NCBI GenBank assembly: GCA_017404325.1
Contig: JAFRCO010000012.1
Coordinates: 1 to 64,000, forward strand
From: Candidatus Saccharimonadota bacterium
GTDB taxonomy: Bacteria; Patescibacteriota; Saccharimonadia; Saccharimonadales; Saccharimonadaceae
Reading direction: 5' to 3'
Length of the DNA: 64,000 bases
Each line of letters starts with the position of its first letter. Positions within the stretch are counted from its first letter, which is position 1. The notes beneath the pieces are model-generated. The model had not been told where the DNA came from, ran no database searches, and saw only the letters and a program-made list of their open reading frames with translations. Shown here one piece after another: positions 16,725 to 25,212 of the stretch. Made by a program: the position numbers and the translations under genes.

Positions 16725-19165
16725 GAATGCGTTATAAGTTTATTCCAATAATCATGATATCGCTCTTAAGCATTTTAGCTATTAATAGTTTAGTTTTTGC
16801 TGATGGCGCCGAATGGGGAACTGGTGGCGGCAACGGATCAACGTCAGGATCTGGCAATCCTAACAACGACTCGTATTTCAATTGTTATACAATCGATCGT
16901 TGTCCGAGATGGATTAAAGTTACCCAAGAAGTGTATCAAACAATAATCAAAGAAAAAAGATGGCATCCAGATGGCAGTTATACTTTGCCAGATTGTTCTG
17001 ATGATGAATATGTGATAATAGTCGGTAATCAAAGGAATGATGGCTCTTTGCAAATAAAAAATTTCGTTCCGGAAAAGAGTGCCGTCGTTCCATATAAAAG
17101 CAGGTTTACTTATACTTCTGAGGCTACTTCCATATATAAGTCCGGGATTACAAACCATACAGTATCTGGCACATCGGACGAAGATCGTATGAAAAAGACT
17201 TTCATGGGCGATAAAGTCGAAGGGAAAGATTATACATATTATGATTTACTTAATGAAATCATAGAGTTATCTGGAGAAAAAGCCGAGAATATTGTAACCT
17301 TCTGTAGTTCGATGGTTGAATCAGATTATTATGCTTCTTCTAAGGTGTCTGTAAACGGATCGGTAGTAGCTAATACCGGAATAGTCAGTGAGCAAACTTC
17401 TAAAGAATCCAGCAATATATATGTAGATACTGGCAAAACCGCTATTAAGTTTACACATGATATTTATGCGGACGGGGAAGAAGAAAATGTTAGTTGGAGC
17501 GTAGGAAAAGCTTTCAAGAGAGGCAGTGGTTCTATTAGTTTATCTGGGGGGTCTGGAGGAACCACGAGTGGAACGGCAAATATTACTACTCCTTTCACTG
17601 GACATGATAAAGCGAAATTTATCTCTACAACCTCACCACAGTATGAAGACGCTTACGACAATAAATTAAACTTGGCGGCAACATATGAATTATGTGAATC
17701 GATGGCAGTGGATAATACAGAAAGCTTTTTGTCAAAAGTTTGTGCAAATATCAAAGTGCCATATAACTTTATTAATACTGCTAGTATTAACTTGGGAGAT
17801 ATAATGGTTTTTGCTGGCGAGACAGTAAATATTAGTATCAATGGAAAAGTGAAGGTCAATAAAAGGAAAAATAATGAAGTAAATAAGACTTATGCTACAA
17901 AAGTGAATCACGCTAGTATTAAAGTGGTGTCTTATCTTTCTAGTTCAAACGATACCGGAACAGACGGAAAGGAGGTGTCAGGAGATGATATCTGCGCCGC
18001 AATCGGAAGAACTTGTGACAATATAATAGATCGCACGAACTTAACCCTTAACGCAAGCGAAAATTTAAATGGTGAAGAAAAAGAACTGTCTTCAATACTC
18101 GGTAGCCATGCGACTACCGTAAATGTCTATGATGCGCCAGCTGGGACGTATTATTGTGTGGCAGTTGCTGTGTATCCGGCTAGTAGCGGAAGCGATAAAA
18201 TGATGAACTCATCCGGTAGCGAAACTTGGTATGTTTCAAGCCCAAGTTGTAAGAAGATTGCCAAAAAACCCAGTATCCAGATTTGGGGTTCAGGTTTGTT
18301 TACTGCTGGGGATATTGTAGTTTCTAATGCTGTAAAACATGTAGTAAAAGATCATTTAAATGATTATAACGCTACGAACAGACAGCATATTGTATTCGGC
18401 TCTTGGGTTGAGCAAAACATAGTAGCTAATGGTTTAGTAAATATAGCCAGTGGTGCTTCGGACGGATTAGCCGGCGACACTGGCCGTACTTTTAATGGTC
18501 TTAATGGAAGCTATAGCGGTAGCAATATTAACCAAATTTGCATTCTTAGCCCGCTGACTATGCCAAATTATAAATGTGGAGCAATGAATCCTGGCGGGAC
18601 CAGCGGATCGATGAGTGCCCCAACCGACAAAGAAGCATTATTGGATAGATTTGCCGACGAAGATTCATCTAGGTACGAATTACATAATGGAGTCTGCACA
18701 CTAAGTAGCGCTCCTTCGTTTGACGAAAAAAAGACCCATATATATAGATGTGATGGCAAATTTACTATTAGCGATGATTTGAAAGTTTTAGACACTACTT
18801 ATTCGTTATTGGCAGGTGTACCTAAGATTATCATTTATTCCAAGTCGGATATCGGTATCGCCTGTAATGTAGAGAGAGTTGATGCAGTTTTAATTGCTGA
18901 TGGCGTTGTCGATACTTGTGATGGCGATGAAGATATAAATAGTAAAGAACGTTCAAGACGGTTAACTATTAACGGTACCGTCATTGCAGATAAATTATTT
19001 GCAAAACGTACTTATGGCGCCGCCACCGGAGCAAGTTCTTACGAACCAGCTGAAATTATTAATTATGATACTTCACTCTATCTTTGGGGTGAGTTAGAAG
19101 CTGATGTAACTAATTCAGGAAAATTTGAAACAGTTTATCAAACCGAACTACCACCAAGATATTAA
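16721..19165 (+). CDS. Module 2 large secreted protein (814 aa)
   Basis: Starts MRMRYKF with a hydrophobic core and a signal-peptidase-like LVFA site; GAGGAGGGG lies just upstream and the start overlaps the preceding stop (ATGA). It aligns with the 12946 product in an N-terminal block (NTGIV, then F(S/T)H..YAD...VSW), a central PYNF(I/N)NTASI block, and through the C-terminal ~420 residues to the shared PRY end. It lacks about 250 residues of the module 1 protein in its first half. There is no membrane anchor or sorting motif. Likely a secreted surface or appendage component; not assigned to a family. Confidence 0.82.
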   Translation: MRMRYKFIPIIMISLLSILAINSLVFADGAEWGTGGGNGSTSGSGNPNNDSYFNCYTIDRCPRWIKVTQEVYQTIIKEKRWHPDGSYTLPDCSDDEYVIIVGNQRNDGSLQIKNFVPEKSAVVPYKSRFTYTSEATSIYKSGITNHTVSGTSDEDRMKKTFMGDKVEGKDYTYYDLLNEIIELSGEKAENIVTFCSSMVESDYYASSKVSVNGSVVANTGIVSEQTSKESSNIYVDTGKTAIKFTHDIYADGEEENVSWSVGKAFKRGSGSISLSGGSGGTTSGTANITTPFTGHDKAKFISTTSPQYEDAYDNKLNLAATYELCESMAVDNTESFLSKVCANIKVPYNFINTASINLGDIMVFAGETVNISINGKVKVNKRKNNEVNKTYATKVNHASIKVVSYLSSSNDTGTDGKEVSGDDICAAIGRTCDNIIDRTNLTLNASENLNGEEKELSSILGSHATTVNVYDAPAGTYYCVAVAVYPASSGSDKMMNSSGSETWYVSSPSCKKIAKKPSIQIWGSGLFTAGDIVVSNAVKHVVKDHLNDYNATNRQHIVFGSWVEQNIVANGLVNIASGASDGLAGDTGRTFNGLNGSYSGSNINQICILSPLTMPNYKCGAMNPGGTSGSMSAPTDKEALLDRFADEDSSRYELHNGVCTLSSAPSFDEKKTHIYRCDGKFTISDDLKVLDTTYSLLAGVPKIIIYSKSDIGIACNVERVDAVLIADGVVDTCDGDEDINSKERSRRLTINGTVIADKLFAKRTYGAATGASSYEPAEIINYDTSLYLWGELEADVTNSGKFETVYQTELPPRY

Positions 19166-19167
19166 AA

Positions 19168-19188
19168 AATAAACCTCTGGGGTTTATT
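19168..19188 (-). terminator. Terminator of tRNA-Leu
   Basis: AATAAACC pairs with GGTTTATT. The run of T follows on the minus strand only, so it ends the minus-strand tRNA; on the plus strand the tail is poor. Confidence 0.65.
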
Positions 19189-19203
19189 GGTTATGTTCTG
19201 TAA

Positions 19204-19294
19204 TGGTGCGCCTGACTAGACTCGAACTAGCACAGCCGTGAATCTGGCCACTACCACCTCAAGGTAGCGTGTCTACCAATTCCACCACAGGCGC
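19204..19294 (-). tRNA. tRNA-Leu (anticodon GAG)
   Basis: Minus strand: acceptor GCGCCTG (19288-19294) pairs with CAGGCGC (19208-19214), with discriminator A and an encoded CCA (19204-19206). The D-arm contains GGTAGAC, the anticodon stem CTACC/GGTAG encloses TTGAGGT (GAG), and there is the long class II variable arm expected for Leu plus a T-loop TTCGAGT. 91 nt in all. Confidence 0.95.
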
Positions 19295-19302
19295 ATGTTG
19301 CT

Positions 19303-19308
19303 ATTATA
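19303..19308 (-). promoter_or_regulatory. -10 element of tRNA-Leu
   Basis: TATAAT on the minus strand, 8 nt before the first base of the tRNA, so almost no 5' leader would remain to be trimmed. Confidence 0.65.
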
Positions 19309-19359
19309 ACATATTTTTGGGATTTTGAAGTTTTTTATTTCGAAACGGTTATCCTATGC

Positions 19360-19365
19360 TATAAT
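19360..19365 (+). promoter_or_regulatory. -10 element upstream of 19386
   Basis: TATGCTATAAT (extended -10 form) 20 nt before the ATG, with AAAGGAGG in between. Confidence 0.6.
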
Positions 19366-19385
19366 AGAGTAAACAAAGGAGGTAA

Positions 19386-20381
19386 ATGAAGAAAAATATT
19401 TCCAGATGGTGGATTGTTGCTCTAATAACATTGGTTTTTGGATTAAGTTTTATGCCTGTTAGTGTGCGTGCTGACGAAGAAGAGGCGACCGAAGAAACGG
19501 CTGAAACGACCACGGGTGGAACTAGTATTAGTCTCGAGCCAGTTAGTAAAATCTTACAAATTGCTTCTGGAGAAACCTATAAGAATGTTTTTAAAGTTAA
19601 TAACGATGGTGACGATGTTATGCGGATTGAGGTTTATGCAGCACCGTATTCCTATGTTTACTCGGATGAAGAAGAATCATACAAATTAGGTTTTACAAAT
19701 GAAAATAACTATACCCAAATGTCACGTTGGATTACTTTAAAAGATAGCAGTGGTAATTATGTAGAAAGACCAACTTTTGCAATCGAGCCTCATGAATCGC
19801 TTGAAATTACCTATAAGATCACTACCCCTAATAGTATACCGAGCGGTGGACAATACGCGGTAATCTTTGCACATGCCTTGAATACTGTGACAACTGTAAG
19901 TGGAGTCAGCACTGAACCAAGTTTAGGTATGATTATATATGGACGTTCTACCGAGGGGGAATCGATTATCGCGAGTGAATTTTCGGATTTGAAAATTGGA
20001 GAAGAAGATGGGAAGATTTTCGGAAGCGTAAAGGTAAAAAATACCGGTAATGTTGATTTTAGCGCAAAAGGCGTTCTAAAAGTTGACCCGATTATTGGCT
20101 TTGGTTCTTACGAGACGCCTATTAATACTGGACGAATTTCGGTAATCCCGGAAGCGGAGTTGGTACTGAGTAATGTCTGGGAAGAAACTCCTGGATTTGG
20201 AATTTACAGAGCTATTTTTACAGTTTCAGTAGGAGAGGAGACTGAGACAACTGTAAAAATTATGGTGCGTTTACCTCTGTTTGTAATAGTAACTATCATA
20301 ATACTCTTGACATTTTTAACCATATGGATTATAATCACGGTTAGGAAGCGTAAAGAGCGCCGATCTAGGCTAGCTGTTTAG
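19386..20381 (+). CDS. Membrane-anchored surface protein with DUF916-like beta-sandwich
   Basis: 331 residues. Signal peptide (MKKNISRWW...PVSVRA), an acidic/Thr linker, then an immunoglobulin-like region (residues ~45-180). Its opening, SLEPVSKILQIASGE followed by NNDGDD, resembles the peptidoglycan/WxL-binding DUF916 fold. A second beta domain follows (~195-285), and one C-terminal transmembrane helix (~297-318) with a basic tail RKRKERRSR. This is a type I membrane surface protein. The family link is by pattern only. AAAGGAGG fixes the start. The next gene is 74 nt downstream across a small hairpin (20388-20404). Confidence 0.75.
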   Translation: MKKNISRWWIVALITLVFGLSFMPVSVRADEEEATEETAETTTGGTSISLEPVSKILQIASGETYKNVFKVNNDGDDVMRIEVYAAPYSYVYSDEEESYKLGFTNENNYTQMSRWITLKDSSGNYVERPTFAIEPHESLEITYKITTPNSIPSGGQYAVIFAHALNTVTTVSGVSTEPSLGMIIYGRSTEGESIIASEFSDLKIGEEDGKIFGSVKVKNTGNVDFSAKGVLKVDPIIGFGSYETPINTGRISVIPEAELVLSNVWEETPGFGIYRAIFTVSVGEETETTVKIMVRLPLFVIVTIIILLTFLTIWIIITVRKRKERRSRLAV

Positions 20382-20455
20382 TTCGGTATCCGTTGCGAGC
20401 GGATCTTTACAAAACCAAAATAAAAAATTAAACATAAAAAAAGAGAGTGTAGAGT

Positions 20456-21343
20456 ATGAAGAAAACACCCAAAAAAGTGCTCGGATTTCTCGGGTTAGCT
20501 TTGGTGGCTGCAATGACTATTTTTGCAGCCGTCTTGCCGAACCCGGAAGCTTTGGCAGCTTCGAGCGTAGTAGACACCATCGTGGTGAGAGTCTTGTCTA
20601 GCTCGCCAGATGTTAATATTGACAGCCCCTCTAGCGGGTTAATTTTTGTCAATCCAAATCAGACAATCACCTTTGACTATTCAAAGACAAACGACGTAAT
20701 AGTAACAATGGAAAAGGAAATGCCATCGGGTACTCCTCAGGTTTATACCTTATTCTCAGCTAGCCCTGATCAAGCAGCGGGGAACGATTCGGTTAACTTA
20801 GATCTTTCCGAGACAATTTATGGATATGGTGAATATACGGTTCGTATACGAGGAAACAATGGAGGTGGAATCGTAGATGAGGACAGTATTAAGTTTTCGT
20901 ATGTTCCAGTGAGCGCAGAAACCGAAGAAGATGACGCAGGCAAAATTGAGACTATTTTAAACTATGACAATGACAGCGCCGATTTAGATCATTTTGTAAT
21001 TAACGTTTATGACGATCATGGAAATCTAGTTTCGGTATTATCGGATATTATCGTAGAAAAACCAACTAAAAAAGTTGAATTGCCATTTGCAAAAAATAAA
21101 ATTCCAGCTGGCAAATACACAGTTTCAGTCGGAGCATATGATGTGAACGGAGAATTAATTTATAAGACGTATGATGATGTTTTTGTGTATGATCCGGTCA
21201 GAGTACCTAATACTGGTGGACTCTTTAAATCATTGAATATTTCTAAATCAGATTATCTAGCCACTGGTCTTATCATATTCTTTACGTTTGGTATCACAGG
21301 TATAGTATTTATTATCAAGAACAAAAGGACCTCTAAGAAATAG
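20456..21343 (+). CDS. VPxTG-anchored surface protein with Ig-like domains
   Basis: 295 residues: signal peptide ending near EALA (residue ~34), two predicted Ig-like beta domains, and a C-terminal VPNTGG (about residue 250), hydrophobic helix and basic tail KNKRTSKK. That tripartite end is the layout of a sortase signal with Val replacing the Leu of LPxTG. No sortase gene lies in the window. Probably co-expressed with the 19386 product. Ends at a bidirectional terminator. Confidence 0.75.
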   Translation: MKKTPKKVLGFLGLALVAAMTIFAAVLPNPEALAASSVVDTIVVRVLSSSPDVNIDSPSSGLIFVNPNQTITFDYSKTNDVIVTMEKEMPSGTPQVYTLFSASPDQAAGNDSVNLDLSETIYGYGEYTVRIRGNNGGGIVDEDSIKFSYVPVSAETEEDDAGKIETILNYDNDSADLDHFVINVYDDHGNLVSVLSDIIVEKPTKKVELPFAKNKIPAGKYTVSVGAYDVNGELIYKTYDDVFVYDPVRVPNTGGLFKSLNISKSDYLATGLIIFFTFGITGIVFIIKNKRTSKK

Positions 21344-21366
21344 TTTTACAATAATCGTACTCTACA

Positions 21367-21397
21367 AAAAATGGACGCCGGTTAAGCGTCCATTTTT
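21367..21397. terminator. Bidirectional terminator
   Basis: AAAAATGGACGC pairs with GCGTCCATTTTT over a 7-nt loop, with A- and T-tracts on both flanks. It serves the plus-strand gene ending at 21343 and the minus-strand rpmE ending at 21411. Confidence 0.85.
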
Positions 21398-21410
21398 ATT
21401 TTTACAAAGA

Positions 21411-21740
21411 TTATTTTTTAGCTTCTTCGCGCTTTTTGGCTTCTTTAGCAGCTTTTTTAGCTTTATTCTCAAGAGCCTCTTTAAGTTTTTTCGCTTTAGC
21501 GGCACGAGCTTTAAAGCGGTCGACACGACCTTCAGTATCGATGATTTTTTCTTCACCGGTAAAGAATGGGTGGCTCTTGGAGGAAATTTGTACCTTAACT
21601 AAAGGATATTCGTTTCCATCTTCCCACTTAATAGTCTCTTCGCTTTTCGCGGTAGATTTCGTTAAGAACGAAAAACCAGCAGCTTCGTCAGAAAAAACGA
21701 CATAGCGATAATCTTTAGGATGTAATTCTTTTTTACTCAT
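21411..21740 (-). CDS. rpmE: 50S ribosomal protein bL31, type B (Zn-independent)
   Basis: 109 residues. The core has the type B signature: [33 protein letters not shown] and GRVDRF, without the zinc-binding Cys pair of type A. A ~35-residue Lys/Ala/Glu helical tail follows that most L31 proteins lack. TATAAT at 21752-21757 lies 11 nt upstream, giving a leader of only about 4 nt. Confidence 0.92.
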   Translation of the reverse strand: MSKKELHPKDYRYVVFSDEAAGFSFLTKSTAKSEETIKWEDGNEYPLVKVQISSKSHPFFTGEEKIIDTEGRVDRFKARAAKAKKLKEALENKAKKAAKEAKKREEAKK

Positions 21741-21785
21741 AATTAGCGCTTATTATATCAGAGATTATAAAAAATGTAAAGGAAA

Positions 21786-21806
21786 AGCCGGACTTTAGAT
21801 CCGGCT
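21786..21806 (-). terminator. Terminator of clpP
   Basis: AGCCGGA pairs with TCCGGCT over a 7-nt loop, followed by TTTTCC on the minus strand, just after the clpP stop. Confidence 0.75.
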
Positions 21807-21813
21807 CTTTGGG

Positions 21814-22461
21814 CTAGAGAATGGCGTCGATGTCGGTTATAATCTCATCAATAAATCCGCGCTCGAGTGCATCTTCCGGGAGAAGATAATACTCAACTCG
21901 TGCTAAAGCGTCATACTCGACGTCTTTCATATTGCTATAAGCAAGCACGTGAGGCTTAACTACTTCATTTTCGAAACGCTCTTCGAATTTGACTCGGTCC
22001 TGAACTTTGTTGGACGAACCGAGGGCACCCGAGAACCCATCATGAAGCAGAAAAGTCGAATGCGGGAAAGAGAATCTTTTATGACCCGTGATTCCGATTA
22101 GGAATGACATTGAACTCCATTGACCAATGTTAATGGTATAAACAGGTGTTTTCGAAAGCTTGATTGCGTCGATCAACGCAAAACCTTCATTTAAATTTCC
22201 GCCCGGAGAGTTAATGAAGAGTTTAATCGGCTCCCGTTCTTCAGGACTTTTACCGCGGTCTTCTCGATTATAATCGAGTATAAATTCGACTAGCTCTCCA
22301 GTCTTGGATGCGAAAGAGGTCATACCTTCTTCGTCGTCGAAGCCCGTTATCTCTCCATAAAGATAAAGCCTCCTTTTCGCTAGGTCGTGTAGTCTGCGTT
22401 TTTCTGGGATGCTGCAAGTTACCTTGACAGCGTCATCATTCTCAAACGGCATCTTTGCCAC
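21814..22461 (-). CDS. clpP: ClpP-family serine protease, divergent
   Basis: 215 residues. The ClpP core is visible: FINSPGG, the nucleophile Ser in GQWSSM, and His in FLLHDG. By alignment the third triad residue (Asp of RDRFxSA in E. coli) falls on Glu in VEYYLLPEDA. The N-terminus is longer and charged. No ClpX or ClpA gene is nearby. AAGGAGG lies 8 nt before the ATG. Probably a cytoplasmic tetradecameric peptidase; the altered triad makes full activity less certain. Confidence 0.85.
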   Translation of the reverse strand: MAKMPFENDDAVKVTCSIPEKRRLHDLAKRRLYLYGEITGFDDEEGMTSFASKTGELVEFILDYNREDRGKSPEEREPIKLFINSPGGNLNEGFALIDAIKLSKTPVYTINIGQWSSMSFLIGITGHKRFSFPHSTFLLHDGFSGALGSSNKVQDRVKFEERFENEVVKPHVLAYSNMKDVEYDALARVEYYLLPEDALERGFIDEIITDIDAIL

Positions 22462-22522
22462 CTCCTTGTAATAATACTACCTCCGTAGATGAAGGCGCTA
22501 AGGTGAATTCTACCAGAGATGC

Positions 22523-22551
22523 TTGATTTTTACAAGCATGTGTGGTATAAT
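22523..22551 (+). promoter_or_regulatory. rpsB-tsf promoter
   Basis: TTGATT (22523-22528), 17-nt spacer, TATAAT (22546-22551); leader about 75 nt. Confidence 0.8.
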
Positions 22552-22578
22552 GAAAGTATATATTAATTTAATGAAGCA

Positions 22579-22615
22579 GTTTTCGGGAGATTTCCTTATA
22601 GAAAGGCCCGAAAAC
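22579..22615 (+). promoter_or_regulatory. rpsB leader hairpin
   Basis: GTTTTCGGG (22579-22587) pairs perfectly with CCCGAAAAC (22607-22615). Inside it CCTT/AAGG forms a further 4-bp stem across a bulge. The structure ends just upstream of the AAGGAAAT ribosome site and has no U-tract. Its place fits the S2 autoregulation known from other bacteria; that role is inferred. Confidence 0.6.
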
Positions 22616-22633
22616 GAAGGGAAAGGAAATCAT

Positions 22634-23320
22634 ATGGCAGTAGATGTCGATATGAAAGCTCTGCTCGAAGCTGGTGCTCATTTTGGGCATAAAACGAGTA
22701 GGTGGCACCCGAAGATGGCTCCGTATATTCATTCGAAGCGCCAGGATGCACATATTATTAATTTAGAGAAGACCGTCGAAGGTCTTGAGAAGGCTTTACC
22801 GAAAATAACTGAAGTTGCTAAAAACGGTAAAAAGATTTTGTTTGTTGGTACTAAAAAGCAAGTCAAAGAGGTCGTAAAAGAAGCCGCTGAATCGGTTAAT
22901 ATGCCTTACGTCACGGTACGTTGGGTTGGTGGTACTTTGACTAACGTCGAGACAGTTAATCGCCAAATCAAAAAATTAAAAGATTTAGAGCGCAGAATGG
23001 CGTCGGGCGAGCTCGAAAATCGTTATTCGAAACTTGAGGTCCAAAGATTCCAAGAAGAGATTGATTTATTAAATGAGCGTTACGGCGGAATTAAGGAAAT
23101 GAGCGAACAACCAGCAATGATTATTGTTGTTGATGCGAATGAAGACAAGAATGCGGTTAAAGAAGCAAATGGCTTAAAGATTCCAGTAGTTGCGATGGTT
23201 GATACTAACGTTGATCCGACTCCGATTGATTACGTTATTCCGTGCAACGACGATTCTATTAAGGCGACAAAATTGGTACTTAATTATTTCGTCGAAGCGA
23301 TTAAAGAAGGTAAAAAATAA
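22634..23320 (+). CDS. rpsB: 30S ribosomal protein uS2
   Basis: 228 residues from MAVDVDMKALLEAGAHFGHK, the canonical S2 opening; the open frame extends back to 22523, but that part is promoter and leader. WHPKMAPYI, VRWVGGTLTN and VDTNVDPTPIDYVIP are family landmarks. AAGGA 8 nt upstream fixes the ATG. tsf follows 12 nt later in the usual rpsB-tsf operon. Confidence 0.97.
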   Translation: MAVDVDMKALLEAGAHFGHKTSRWHPKMAPYIHSKRQDAHIINLEKTVEGLEKALPKITEVAKNGKKILFVGTKKQVKEVVKEAAESVNMPYVTVRWVGGTLTNVETVNRQIKKLKDLERRMASGELENRYSKLEVQRFQEEIDLLNERYGGIKEMSEQPAMIIVVDANEDKNAVKEANGLKIPVVAMVDTNVDPTPIDYVIPCNDDSIKATKLVLNYFVEAIKEGKK

Positions 23321-23332
23321 TTAGGAGGCAAA

Positions 23333-23929
23333 ATGGCTAAAACTGAAATTACAATTGAACAGATCAAAAAATTAAAGGAGCTTTCTGGGGTCGGTTTGAC
23401 TGACGCGAAGCAAGCATTAGTCGAAGCTGATGGCGATTTCGACAAGGCTCTTGAAGCGATGCGAAAGAAAGGTTTAACGAAGGCTGAGAAGCGCGGTGAT
23501 CGCGAAACTCGTGAAGGTTTAATTGATGCTTACATCCATGATGGTCGTCTTGGCGCAATCGTAGAAGTTAACTGTGAAACTTCTTTCGTTGCAAAAACTG
23601 ACGAATTTAAGACTTTAGTCCATCAAATCGCGATGCAAGTTGCCTCGATGAACCCACTTTATGTTTCGGATGAAGATATTCCGGAAGATGTACGTAAAGC
23701 TAAGATTAAAGAGCTTGAGACTAACTTTAAGGGACCGGAAAACATGAAGGAAAAAATCCTTGAAGGCCAAATGAAGAAAGCTTTCGCGGATAAGGTTCTC
23801 TTAAATCAACCTTACATTTTAGATGATACGAAAACAGTTGAGCAATTTATTAAAGAAGCAATTGCAAAAACTGGTGAGAATATCACAGTTCGACAGTTCA
23901 AACGTATTGAGCTTGGCGTAACAGAATAA
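23333..23929 (+). CDS. tsf: Elongation factor Ts
   Basis: GDP-GTP exchange factor for EF-Tu (tuf at 53120). 198 residues, so the short form with one core subdomain. The N-terminal UBA-like part LKELSGVGLTDAKQAL and the EF-Tu-contact motif TSFVAKTDEF are present. AGGAGG lies 5 nt before the ATG. The gene ends in a strong terminator, separating it from frr; pyrH, often between them, is missing. Confidence 0.96.
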   Translation: MAKTEITIEQIKKLKELSGVGLTDAKQALVEADGDFDKALEAMRKKGLTKAEKRGDRETREGLIDAYIHDGRLGAIVEVNCETSFVAKTDEFKTLVHQIAMQVASMNPLYVSDEDIPEDVRKAKIKELETNFKGPENMKEKILEGQMKKAFADKVLLNQPYILDDTKTVEQFIKEAIAKTGENITVRQFKRIELGVTE

Positions 23930-23955
23930 AAAATAGCCCTTCGGGGCTATTTTTT
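23929..23955 (+). terminator. Terminator after tsf
   Basis: AAAAATAGCCC pairs with GGGCTATTTTT around a TTCG tetraloop. Confidence 0.92.
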
Positions 23956-23957
23956 GA

Positions 23958-23963
23958 TATAAT
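23958..23963 (+). promoter_or_regulatory. -10 element of frr-uppS
   Basis: TATAAT begins right after the tsf terminator T-tract. A ~17-nt leader carries AAGGAG before the frr ATG. Confidence 0.6.
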
Positions 23964-23986
23964 AAATATATAAATAAGGAGTTTTT

Positions 23987-24532
23987 ATGTTCGATACTAA
24001 AGATGACAAGAAAAAGATGGAGAGTGTCGTTGAACGTTTTAACAGTGAGATGAAAAAAGTACGAACTGGACGTGCACATCCAGATATGTTAGCCGGGATT
24101 AAGGTTGAAGCTTATGGACAATTCATGCCGCTTAATCAAGTTGCTAATGTCACTGCCGCAGATGCTACTTTACTCGTGATTACGCCTTTTGATCCGACAA
24201 ATATTAAATCTATTTCGGAAGCGATTAGGGGTGACCAATCACTCGGGTTAAATCCAGCAGATGATGGACGCGTGATTAGGGTTCCAATTCCGACATTAAC
24301 TGAAGAACGTCGTAAAGAAATCGTTAAAAATGCTTCAGCGAAGGTTGAGGAAGCTAAAGTCGCAATCCGAAATATCCGTGAAGACGCAAGGAAAGCGGTA
24401 AAGATTGCAAGTGAAATGAGTGAAGATGTAAAAAAGCGAGCGGAAAAGGAAATTGACGAACTCACTAAAGAGTTTAGCGATAAGATTGATGCTGAGTTTA
24501 AAAACAAATCTGACGAGATAATGAAATTATGA
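23987..24532 (+). CDS. frr: Ribosome recycling factor
   Basis: 181 residues; splits post-termination ribosomes with EF-G. Landmarks: RTGRAHPDML, VTAADATLLVITPFDP, IPTLTEERRKEIVK, and a long C-terminal three-helix-bundle strand. The stop TGA overlaps the uppS ATG (ATGA), so the two are coupled. Confidence 0.96.
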   Translation: MFDTKDDKKKMESVVERFNSEMKKVRTGRAHPDMLAGIKVEAYGQFMPLNQVANVTAADATLLVITPFDPTNIKSISEAIRGDQSLGLNPADDGRVIRVPIPTLTEERRKEIVKNASAKVEEAKVAIRNIREDARKAVKIASEMSEDVKKRAEKEIDELTKEFSDKIDAEFKNKSDEIMKL

Positions 24533-25197
24533 TTAACCACCTAGGAATCATTGCCGATGGGAATCGGCGGTGGGCAAAAGAAAACGGTTTGCCCAAAATC
24601 GAAGGACATAAAAGGGGATTAAAAACTATCGAAACTCTAGTTGCAGCGGCGGCGAAAGCAAATATTCCGTTTTTAACTTTTTACGTTTTTAGCACGGAAA
24701 ACTGGGGACGGGAAGAAGCAGAAGTTTCCTATATTATGAAACTTGCTGAAACTAAGATTATGAAGATGGCAAAGAAGATGGCCGAGAATAATGTTAGACT
24801 TCTAATTCTCGGAACTCGTGGTAAAGTAAATCCAACTTTGACTTCTCTCGGAGAAAAAGCGGAGAAAATAACAGAAAAATGTACTGGGACGACTGTATGT
24901 TTTTGTTTTAATTACGGCGGCGAACAAGAAATTGCTGACGCAGCAAATATCGCTCTAGAAGCGGACGGAGAAATTACTCCAGAAACAATCCGAAAGCATC
25001 TTTACCATCCGGAAGTGCCAGATCTAGATATGATTGTCCGAACTTCGGGAGAAGAAAGGATTTCTGGATTTATGCTCTGGCGAGCGGCCTACGCAGAGCT
25101 GATGTTTATCAAAAAATACTTCCCGGAAATGACCGGAGATGACATTAAAATAATCTTAAACGAATACGAAAAACGGAACCGTCGTTTCGGTAAATAA
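24529..25197 (+). CDS. uppS: Isoprenyl (undecaprenyl) diphosphate synthase
   Basis: Makes the C55 lipid carrier for peptidoglycan precursors. 222 residues with the catalytic IADGNRRWA (usually MDGNGRWA), FYVFSTENW, and the C-terminal RTSGEERISGF and YAEL signatures. Coupled to frr by ATGA. cdsA and dxr, which often follow uppS, are absent; rseP comes next under its own promoter. Confidence 0.95.
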   Translation: MINHLGIIADGNRRWAKENGLPKIEGHKRGLKTIETLVAAAAKANIPFLTFYVFSTENWGREEAEVSYIMKLAETKIMKMAKKMAENNVRLLILGTRGKVNPTLTSLGEKAEKITEKCTGTTVCFCFNYGGEQEIADAANIALEADGEITPETIRKHLYHPEVPDLDMIVRTSGEERISGFMLWRAAYAELMFIKKYFPEMTGDDIKIILNEYEKRNRRFGK

Positions 25198-25200
25198 TGA

Positions 25201-25206
25201 TATAAT
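25201..25206 (+). promoter_or_regulatory. -10 element of rseP (leaderless)
   Basis: TATAAT, 6 nt before the rseP ATG and 3 nt after the uppS stop. Confidence 0.7.
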
Positions 25207-25212
25207 GTTCTT

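Noticed and set aside
20388-20404. Terminator between 20381 and 20456
   Set aside because: ATCCG/CGGAT is only 5 bp and lacks a T-tract; the genes are probably co-transcribed.
23819-24079. Minus-strand 86-residue ORF opposite tsf/frr
   Set aside because: Crosses a strong terminator and two real genes; shadow frame.
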